Source: Gp22-AA3 sp964384905
Lineage (GTDB): Bacteria; Acidobacteriota; Polarisedimenticolia; Gp22-AA2
Length of the DNA: 6,848 nt
Assembly (NCBI GenBank): GCA_964384905.1
Contig: CAYLND010000188.1
Coordinates: 1-6,848 of the forward strand
Direction: 5' to 3'
Part shown: one piece after another, positions 1-6,848 of the stretch
Layout of the letters: every line of letters begins with the position of its first letter
Numbering within the stretch: the first letter of the stretch is position 1
The notes under the pieces: generated by a model
Seen by the model: only the letters and a program-made list of their open reading frames with translations
Told to the model about the DNA's origin: nothing
The model's database searches: none
Position numbers and translations under genes: made by a program

Positions 1-2
1 TG

Positions 3-1085
3 CGGCGGAAGAACCAGCATCTCGCCGTCCTGTTCCATCGGGCCCTTCTCGAACTCGTTCCGGACGCCCGCCTGGCGTTCGCGGGGGGGCCTTCAGGATC
101 GGCCACGTCCGAGGAGTATCACGCCGCCGTGCGGCGGCTCGCGACGCGCGCGGGCGCTGAAGACAGGGTACATTTTCTCGGACCGGTGCGGCATCACAGC
201 CTGCCGGACGTGATGGCGGCCTCCGACCTGCTGGTCCACCTCACCAACTGCCGACTGGAGAACTTCGGTCTCGTGGTCGGCGAGGCGATGGCTTGCGGTC
301 TCCCGGTGGTCGCCGCCGACTGGGGCGGGCTTCGCGACCTCGTCATACCCGGGGAGACCGGAATCCTGGCGGCGACCTATCTCAGCGACAACGGCCCGCG
401 GACCGACTGGCGCTCTGCGGTTGCGCCGGCGGCGGAGATCCTGGGGGATGCGGTGGTCTGGGACAGGATGTCGCGGCGCTCCCGCTGCCTGGCCGAGAGA
501 AGCCTCGGCTTCGAGGCGTACGGTGAGCGCCTCGAGAACGCGATCCGCACCGCCCTCGACGGGAAGACCGGTGCAGACGAGCGGCTCGCCCTCACCCCCG
601 AGGCGACCGAGATGATGTTCCGGACCATCCACTTGAACGCCACGCACCCGGAGATCAAGGGGACCGGCGACGAGTACCGTCTTCTGATGCCGCTCGATGC
701 CGGCCGGCACTACCGCTGGCTGACCGGTCCCGCGGCGACGCGGGAGCGCGCGCCCGAGATCACTTCGAAAGACAGTCTCTATGGAGTGGTGGCCTGGTCC
801 GACGAGGCGGGGGCGATCCGGGTGACAGACGAGGCCTGGCCGGCCAGCCTGGCGGCCGATGCGCTGGAGATCGAGGTCGCGCGGCGCTGCCAGGGCACGC
901 GGAGTGTCGAGGATATCATCGGCTCCCTGTCGATCGCGGGCGATCGCCGGGCCGCAGTCGTGCGCGCCGCCCAGTCGCTCGTCGACCGGGGGGTCCTCTG
1001 TCCCCTGCGGCCCCTCGAGGACGACGCAAGACTGCGCGCCCGGGCGGGGGCGATCCTGCGCGACGACCCCGCGCGGCTCTCCTAG
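3..1085 (+). CDS. GT4-type glycosyltransferase with C-terminal PqqD-like extension (5' truncated)
   Basis: The frame is open from the left edge to a TAG at 1083-1085, giving 360 visible residues; the N-terminal (acceptor-side) half lies outside the window. A GTG at 129 is an internal codon, not the start. The first ~185 residues are the nucleotide-sugar-binding half of a GT-B glycosyltransferase of family GT4 type: an RRKNQ start of the donor domain, a RVHFLGPV strand, and the EX7E motif with glutamates at fragment residues 86 and 94, followed by EAMACGLPVVAADWGG and a PGETG turn. Such enzymes transfer a sugar from a nucleotide or lipid-linked donor; the sugar and acceptor cannot be read here. 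After an unrecognised linker (~190-265), residues ~265-332 look like a PqqD-like winged-helix module (ALEIEVARRCQGTRSVEDII, then DRGVL). PqqD-like domains bind peptide leaders in peptide-modifying enzymes. The glycosyltransferase call is firm; the PqqD-like call is moderate and made by eye. It converges on the HprK-related gene with a 4-nt overlap. Confidence 0.85.
   Translation, partial: RRKNQHLAVLFHRALLELVPDARLAFAGGPSGSATSEEYHAAVRRLATRAGAEDRVHFLGPVRHHSLPDVMAASDLLVHLTNCRLENFGLVVGEAMACGLPVVAADWGGLRDLVIPGETGILAATYLSDNGPRTDWRSAVAPAAEILGDAVVWDRMSRRSRCLAERSLGFEAYGERLENAIRTALDGKTGADERLALTPEATEMMFRTIHLNATHPEIKGTGDEYRLLMPLDAGRHYRWLTGPAATRERAPEITSKDSLYGVVAWSDEAGAIRVTDEAWPASLAADALEIEVARRCQGTRSVEDIIGSLSIAGDRRAAVVRAAQSLVDRGVLCPLRPLEDDARLRARAGAILRDDPARLS
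1082..1085. other. Shared CTAG at the convergent stop codons
   Basis: The glycosyltransferase stops with TAG at 1083-1085 on the plus strand, and the HprK-related gene stops with TAG at 1084-1082 on the minus strand. The palindrome CTAG therefore supplies both stops, and the two coding regions overlap by four bases. There is no room for a terminator between them, so any transcription end must lie inside the opposite gene. Confidence 0.9.
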
Positions 1086-1984
1086 ACGGCGGACTCCACC
1101 GCCGGCCAGATGCTCTCGTCCTTGCGGAAGTGAAGGTAACGGAGCGGAACCCGCGCCGCCCGGGCGCGGATCCGGTCGATGAGGTCGGGACGCGTCGGCA
1201 GCTGGTCCACCACGAACGGCAGGTTCCCCAGAAGGTCGGCGAAACAGCCTCCGTCATCGCGACGCACGAAAGTCCTGGTGTCCTTGCGGAGACGATAGAG
1301 CCCGGCGATCGGAAAGGAGCCGACCACCGGTGCCCCGAGCGTGTAGGTGCCCCGGAACGGCCCGCCGGCCGCGACCAGGCCGTCCCGCTCCTGGAGCACC
1401 ACGGTGAGATCGTCGCTGATCACGCGCCCGTCGCTGCTCATTGCCGCGAGGGTCGACTTGCCGGCGCCCGACGGGCCGTAGAAGAGATAGCAGCGCTCCG
1501 ACCGGACGATGCTGGCGGCGTGCAGGAAGAATCCGCCGGCCTCGATCGCCAGCCAGGCGACGCAGCTCCTGAGAAAGTTCTCGAGGGCGCGCGCCGCCGG
1601 GTCGCGCTCGCCCTTCGCCAGCGCGACCACGCCCTCGCGGCGCGCGAGATCGACCCACGACGCGAGCCGGTACGAGACCGTGCGGAACAGCGGCCCCTCG
1701 AGGGCCGTGTACATCCGGTAGATCTCCCGTCCCGGGGCGAAACCGGGCGGCACGAAGTAGTCGAGCGGCGCGCGCACCACGCGCACGCGCAGCGGCCGTC
1801 CCTGTCCGTTCGGCTCGGAGAAGAACGGGCCGTAGTCCGAGGCCATCTCGCGTGAGAGTCCGTCGGGCAGATCCGCCAGCTCCACGCTGATACCGGAGAT
1901 GTCGACGCGCGCGGTCTCCTTTCCGGCGGGGTCGTTCCAGTCGTCGAACGCATCGCGGGCGGGAGGGGTCATGGACGGCGCCAC
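1082..1984 (-). CDS. HPr-kinase-related P-loop protein (HprK-related serine kinase family)
   Basis: The product is 300 residues with the GTG start at 1984. It has a perfect Walker A loop, GPSGAGKST, at residues 170-178. This is preceded by FFLHAASIV with His155, and followed by VISDDLTVV with Asp191/Asp192. This order (His, P-loop, Asp-Asp) is that of the HPr kinase/PEP-carboxykinase-like fold, in which the His and Asp residues serve catalysis and metal binding. The C-terminus, with VPLRYLHFRKDESIW, is typical of the HprK-related proteins rather than true HprK. The N-terminal ~145 residues do not look like the regulatory domain of true HprK, and the HprK signature after the P-loop is absent. 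Relatives of this type phosphorylate serines of lasso-peptide precursors or occur with PqqD-like proteins; the substrate here is unknown. No signal peptide or membrane segment is seen, so it is probably cytosolic. Its neighbour across the shared stop is a glycosyltransferase with a PqqD-like tail. It is transcribed divergently from uvrB and is probably monocistronic within the window. Confidence 0.85.
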   Translation of the reverse strand: MAPSMTPPARDAFDDWNDPAGKETARVDISGISVELADLPDGLSREMASDYGPFFSEPNGQGRPLRVRVVRAPLDYFVPPGFAPGREIYRMYTALEGPLFRTVSYRLASWVDLARREGVVALAKGERDPAARALENFLRSCVAWLAIEAGGFFLHAASIVRSERCYLFYGPSGAGKSTLAAMSSDGRVISDDLTVVLQERDGLVAAGGPFRGTYTLGAPVVGSFPIAGLYRLRKDTRTFVRRDDGGCFADLLGNLPFVVDQLPTRPDLIDRIRARAARVPLRYLHFRKDESIWPAVESAV

Positions 1985-1990
1985 ATGGAT

Positions 1991-1994
1991 CTCC
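1991..1994 (-). promoter_or_regulatory. Ribosome binding site that selects the GTG start of the HprK-related gene
   Basis: Read on the minus strand this is GGAG, six nucleotides before the GTG at 1984-1982. The in-frame ATG at 1972-1970, which would give 296 residues, has no purine-rich motif at a suitable distance. The GTG start is therefore preferred. An ATG overlapping it at 1986-1984 is out of frame. Confidence 0.6.
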
Positions 1995-2037
1995 GGGAGG
2001 CGAGTATCCTATCATTTTATTACCTTCCGCCCCCCGC

Positions 2038-2051
2038 GCCGCGATCGCGGC
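2038..2051. repeat. 14-bp perfect palindrome in the uvrB leader
   Basis: GCCGCGATCGCGGC reads the same on both strands. It lies 36 bp before the uvrB start codon, downstream of the AT-rich promoter-like pocket. It could be an operator half-site pair, or in RNA a five-base-pair stem with a GAUC loop. Its core GCGATCGC also occurs inside coding sequence at 940-947 and 5602-5609, so it may simply reflect base composition. Confidence 0.45.
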
Positions 2052-2076
2052 CTCCGGTGTCTGCGGGCGGCGGCGC

Positions 2077-2080
2077 GGAG
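2077..2080 (+). promoter_or_regulatory. uvrB ribosome binding site
   Basis: GGAG lies seven nucleotides upstream of the ATG at 2088. It supports this start over in-frame upstream codons that reach back to 1899, which would overlap the divergent gene and add about 63 residues not found in the UvrB family. Confidence 0.65.
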
Positions 2081-2087
2081 CCCTACG

Positions 2088-4088
<2,001 letters not shown>

Positions 4089-4114
4089 GGCAGGACCGCC
4101 GCGCGCGCCCGTCC

Positions 4115-4118
4115 GGAG
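4115..4118 (+). promoter_or_regulatory. uvrC ribosome binding site
   Basis: GGAG sits four nucleotides before the ATG at 4123, in the 34-nt gap after uvrB. The spacing is a little short but workable. No terminator-like hairpin with a T-run separates uvrB from uvrC. Confidence 0.55.
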
Positions 4119-4122
4119 CGCC

Positions 4123-5952
4123 ATGAATCCGCAGACGCCCGCCCGTCTGAAGCTCGACGACCTGCCGGACACGCCCGGCGTGTACCTCTATCGCGACCGG
4201 CGCGGAGCGATCCTTTACGTCGGCAAGGCGCGCTCGCTCAAGGGGCGCGTGCGCTCCTATTTCCACGACTCCTCGGCGGGACAGGCGCCGAAGACCGACG
4301 CCCTGCTGGACGAAATCCACGACCTCGAGTACATCGTCACCCGCACCGAGGTCGAGGCGCTCATCCTCGAGAACAACCTCATCAAGAAGGAGCGACCGCG
4401 CTTCAACATCCGGCTGCGGGACGACAAGAACTTCCCCTATCTCAAGATGACGACGGCGGAGAGGTTCCCCCGCGTGGTGCTGGTGCGGCGGGCGCGTCTG
4501 GACGGCAACGCCTACTTCGGCCCGTACGTGCCGGCCTCGACGGCGCGCCGCACCATCCAGATGGTGGCCCGGCAGTTCAAGGTCGCCACCTGCTATCTGG
4601 AGGACATGGACGGCACGCGTCCGCGGCCGTGCCTCCTGTACCAGCTCAACCAGTGCCTGGGCCCGTGCGCCGGGCTGGTGCAGGACGCGGAGTACGGCCA
4701 GGCGGTGAAGGACGCGCGCCTGTTTCTCGAAGGACGCAACCGCGAGCTGCTGAAGAGCCTCGGCGAGAAGATGGCGCGGGCGTCCGAAGAGGAGCGTTTC
4801 GAGGCGGCGGCGCACTACCGGGACCTCCTCAAGGGGCTCAGGACCGCCGGCGCGAAGCAGCGCCTCGCGTCGGTCGGGCTCGAGGACGAGGATTCCGTCG
4901 CCTTTCATCGCGAGGGCGGTCTCGCCTGCGTGCAGATCTTCCAGATGCGCGGCGGGCAGGTGCAGGCGCGACGGGAATTCTCTTTCGAGGGCATCCGCGA
5001 GGGGGACGACGAGTTCCTGTCGACCTGTCTGACGCGCTACTACGAAAGCGTGGACGACATCCCGCCGACGATCTGCGTGCCGATCGAGCCGGCGTCGAAG
5101 GACGTTCTGGAGGAATGGCTGACGGGGCGGAAGGGAGCGCGGGTCAGCCTCGTGGCGCCGCGGCGCGGGCCCCGGCGCCGCCTCCTGGAGACGGCGGCCA
5201 AGAACGCGCGCATCTCGTTCGAGGCGATGTTCCGGGCCCCGCACACCTACGGCGTCGAGATCCTGGAGGGCCTCCAGGAGACGCTCGCCCTCGACGAGCC
5301 GCCGCACCGGATCGAGTGCTTCGACATCTCGCACATCCAGGGAAGCGACCAGGTCGCGTCGATGGTCGTGTGGGAGGCGGGCCGGCCGAAGCGCTCGGAC
5401 TACCGCCGGTTCAAGGTCAAGACGGTCGAGGGCAGCGACGATTTCGCCGCCATGGGCGAAGTGGTCGGCCGCCGCTACGCGCGGATTCTGGAGGAGGGGA
5501 GGGACCTGCCCGATCTCGTCCTCATCGACGGGGGCAAGGGGCAGCTGTCCTCGGCGGTCGCGGTCCTCGACCGGCTCGGGGTCGGCCATGTGCCGGTCGC
5601 GGCGATCGCCAAGCGCGAGGAGGAGATCTTCCTGGACGACCGCCGGGAGTCGGTGCGCCTGCCGCACGACTCGCCGATTCTCCATCTGATCCAGAGGATC
5701 CGCGACGAAGCGCATCGCTTCGCCATCACCTACCACCGCAGGACACGCTCGAAGCGCGTGCTGTCGACCGAGCTGACCACGATCGAGGGTGTCGGTCCCC
5801 GGCGCGCCCGCCTCCTGCTGCGTCGCTTCGGTTCCGTGCAGGGAGTCCGCGAAGCGCCGCTGGCGTCGGTGGCCGAGGCGGTCGGCCACGCCCTGGCCGA
5901 GAGGATCAAGGCCCGCCTGGACGAAGGTCGGGCCGGACGCGGTGTGATATAG
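4123..5952 (+). CDS. uvrC: Excinuclease ABC subunit C (UvrC), dual-incision nuclease
   Basis: UvrC cuts the damaged strand on both sides of the lesion after joining the UvrB-DNA complex. The product is 609 residues, almost the E. coli length, and has the full domain order. Residues ~15-95 are the GIY-YIG nuclease (3' incision) with GVYLY, LYVGK and the catalytic set Tyr32, Lys35, Arg42, Tyr46 and Glu83. Cysteines 157, 170, 178 and 182 form a CX12CX7CX3C pattern that fits the known iron-sulfur cluster of UvrC. Residues ~207-241 are the UVR motif that pairs with UvrB. The RNase H-like nuclease (5' incision) shows CFDISHIQGS with Asp401, SDDF with Asp439/Asp440, LIDGGKGQL with Asp469, and His538. 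A double helix-hairpin-helix DNA-binding region with IEGVGPRRARLLL occupies ~548-600. All catalytic residues are intact, so the enzyme should be active. It is the second gene of the apparent uvrB-uvrC-hydrolase operon, ending ten nucleotides before the next start. Confidence 0.98.
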   Translation: MNPQTPARLKLDDLPDTPGVYLYRDRRGAILYVGKARSLKGRVRSYFHDSSAGQAPKTDALLDEIHDLEYIVTRTEVEALILENNLIKKERPRFNIRLRDDKNFPYLKMTTAERFPRVVLVRRARLDGNAYFGPYVPASTARRTIQMVARQFKVATCYLEDMDGTRPRPCLLYQLNQCLGPCAGLVQDAEYGQAVKDARLFLEGRNRELLKSLGEKMARASEEERFEAAAHYRDLLKGLRTAGAKQRLASVGLEDEDSVAFHREGGLACVQIFQMRGGQVQARREFSFEGIREGDDEFLSTCLTRYYESVDDIPPTICVPIEPASKDVLEEWLTGRKGARVSLVAPRRGPRRRLLETAAKNARISFEAMFRAPHTYGVEILEGLQETLALDEPPHRIECFDISHIQGSDQVASMVVWEAGRPKRSDYRRFKVKTVEGSDDFAAMGEVVGRRYARILEEGRDLPDLVLIDGGKGQLSSAVAVLDRLGVGHVPVAAIAKREEEIFLDDRRESVRLPHDSPILHLIQRIRDEAHRFAITYHRRTRSKRVLSTELTTIEGVGPRRARLLLRRFGSVQGVREAPLASVAEAVGHALAERIKARLDEGRAGRGVI

Positions 5953-5962
5953 TCGCCCGTCG

Positions 5963-6848
5963 ATGGCGAAGAACGGCGCATCGTTCTTGTCCTCCGGACC
6001 CTTCCGCCTTCTCCTTTTCCTCGTGTGCGCCCTTCTCGTGTGCGCCGGCGGCGCCGGAGCCCTTCTGTACGTCGTGACCCATCCGCCGCGGGACGAGACC
6101 CGGATAGACCCGGCCGACCTGCTGCTGCGCGCCGAGGACGTCACGTTCCGCTCCACCGACGGGGTGCTCCTGTCGGGCTGGCTCGTCAAAGGAGCGCCGC
6201 GCTCTCCGGTCATCATCCTGTGTCACGACCTGGGCGGCTCGCGCTCGACCCTCCTGGGCTCGGCGGTGTCGCTGAACCGCGCGGGCTATCCGCTGCTCGT
6301 GTTCGACTTTCGCGGTCACGGGGAGAGCGCCGGGTCGGGCGCGGACCTCGGCGCCAGCGAGAAGCGCGACATCGAGGGGGCGGTCGCGTTCCTCAAGAGC
6401 CGCGACGATGTCGACAACGGTCGCTTCGGTCTCTGGGGGATCGGGATGGGAGCGTACGCGGGCGCGCTCGCCGCCCTGGACGACCCCGCCATCGTCGCCC
6501 TGGCGCTCGACTCGATCTACCCGGACGAGAGCGCGCAGCTCGATCGTCTCGTGCGGGTCAAGGTTCCACCGGCTCTGCGCTTTCTCATGCCGGCGCTGCG
6601 CGTCTGCTACGGTCCTTATCTGGCGCTGCGCTCGAAGACGCCGTCCCTGGCGTCCTCTCTCGGGGGGCTGGCGGGCAGGGACATCCTGCTGATCGCCGCG
6701 ACCGACCCGGCGGACCGCTACCAGGAGGAGAAGGCGATCTACGCCGCCCTGCCCGAAGGCCCGAAAGGGGGCAAGAATCTCCTCGAGCTGAAGGCCTCGG
6801 TGGTGACCGGTCTCTACGCCGAGGACAAGAAGACCTACGACAGCGCCA
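5963..6848 (+). CDS. Membrane-anchored alpha/beta-hydrolase-fold protein lacking the nucleophile serine (3' truncated)
   Basis: The frame is open from ATG 5963 to the window edge (295 codons seen). It begins ten nucleotides after the uvrC stop; no clear Shine-Dalgarno is seen, so translation may be coupled to uvrC. Residues ~16-38 are a hydrophobic segment after a short basic N-terminus, most likely a membrane anchor; the cysteines there do not form a good lipobox. The rest should therefore lie outside the cytoplasmic membrane. The fold is recognised from VTFRSTDGVLLSGWL, the oxyanion-type HDLGGSRST from His88, FDFRGHGESAG, and the elbow LWGIGMGAYAG. At the elbow the usual G-x-S-x-G reads GIGMG (159-163), with Gly161 replacing the nucleophile. 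A candidate acid, Asp248 in ATDPADRY, is kept. Where the catalytic His is expected, the sequence reads KASVVTGLYAED (277-288) without a histidine. The protein is thus either a pseudo-hydrolase or an enzyme with another mechanism; no substrate can be named. The C-terminus is not in the window. Confidence 0.85.
   Translation, partial: MAKNGASFLSSGPFRLLLFLVCALLVCAGGAGALLYVVTHPPRDETRIDPADLLLRAEDVTFRSTDGVLLSGWLVKGAPRSPVIILCHDLGGSRSTLLGSAVSLNRAGYPLLVFDFRGHGESAGSGADLGASEKRDIEGAVAFLKSRDDVDNGRFGLWGIGMGAYAGALAALDDPAIVALALDSIYPDESAQLDRLVRVKVPPALRFLMPALRVCYGPYLALRSKTPSLASSLGGLAGRDILLIAATDPADRYQEEKAIYAALPEGPKGGKNLLELKASVVTGLYAEDKKTYDSA

Larger units (their letters stand above)
1985..2087. promoter_or_regulatory. 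Divergent intergenic region with putative promoters for uvrB and the HprK-related gene
   Basis: These 103 bp separate two genes that are read away from each other, so promoters for both should lie here or just inside the gene ends. The only AT-rich pocket of the window is at about 2005-2024. On the plus strand it holds TATCAT at 2010-2015, five of six matches to the -10 consensus. On the minus strand it holds TAGGAT (2011-2006) and TAAAAT (2019-2014). No convincing -35 element was found for either direction, so exact promoters are not assigned. Neither an E. coli-type (CTGT-N8-ACAG) nor a Bacillus-type (GAAC-N4-GTTC) LexA box was seen, so SOS control of uvrB is not supported by this sequence. 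Confidence 0.45.

Noticed and set aside
129..131. GTG as the start of the glycosyltransferase
   Set aside because: The frame is open to the left edge, and residues before it (RRKNQ onwards, FAGG) are clearly part of the GT-B donor domain, so the gene is truncated rather than starting here.
1933..1950. Inverted repeat CGTTC-N8-GAACG upstream of uvrB as a possible LexA-type operator
   Set aside because: The arms are only five bases and the 8-nt spacing and orientation do not match LexA boxes I know. It lies inside the coding region of the HprK-related gene, where it encodes part of its N-terminus, so chance is the simpler explanation.
1899..2087. N-terminal extension of uvrB to an upstream in-frame start
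   Set aside because: The extra ~63 residues match nothing in the UvrB family and would overlap the divergent HprK-related gene. The ATG at 2088 has a good GGAG and begins at the family's normal N-terminus.
4093..4114. GGAC...GTCC pairing in the uvrB-uvrC gap as a terminator
   Set aside because: The stem is only four base pairs, has a long GC loop and no T-run, so it is not a credible intrinsic terminator.
4629..6077. A 482-codon plus-strand frame overlapping uvrC and the start of the hydrolase-like gene
   Set aside because: It is an alternative-frame shadow of uvrC with no domain; it also conflicts with the clear membrane anchor coded in the hydrolase frame.

Overview
This is a GC-rich, gene-dense window. 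Gaps between genes are 0 to about 100 bp, and third codon positions are strongly G/C. It holds two halves that fire apart from a short divergent intergenic region at 1985-2087. Everything points to a high-GC Gram-negative-type bacterium, perhaps an uncultured soil or sediment lineage such as Acidobacteriota. The lineage is inferred from gene style only; there is no rRNA or other phylogenetic marker to prove it.

Left half (3-1984): a GT4-type glycosyltransferase, cut off by the left edge, carries a C-terminal extension ending in a PqqD-like/winged-helix-like segment. It runs tail to tail into a minus-strand gene for an HPr-kinase-related P-loop protein. The two genes share a CTAG at their 3' ends, so both stop codons lie in the same four bases. 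A glycosyltransferase with a PqqD-like tail next to an HprK-related kinase resembles the tailoring gene sets of ribosomally made peptides. No precursor peptide gene is visible here.

Right half (2088-6848): uvrB, uvrC and a third, right-truncated gene lie in the same direction with gaps of 34 and 10 nt, so they look like one operon. UvrB and UvrC are full length with all key motifs intact. UvrB loads on DNA damage using ATP, and UvrC makes the two incisions of nucleotide excision repair. The third gene has an open frame from 5963 to the window edge. It encodes a membrane-anchored alpha/beta-hydrolase-fold protein whose nucleophile-elbow serine is a glycine, and the expected catalytic histidine also seems to be missing. 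It may be a pseudo-enzyme.

The most interesting points are the apparently degenerate hydrolase in the uvrBC operon and the glycosyltransferase/PqqD-like plus HprK-related kinase pair. The repair genes themselves are ordinary. No tRNA, rRNA, CRISPR array, insertion sequence or clear intrinsic terminator was seen. Apart from the truncated ends, no stretch longer than about 105 bp is without a gene.
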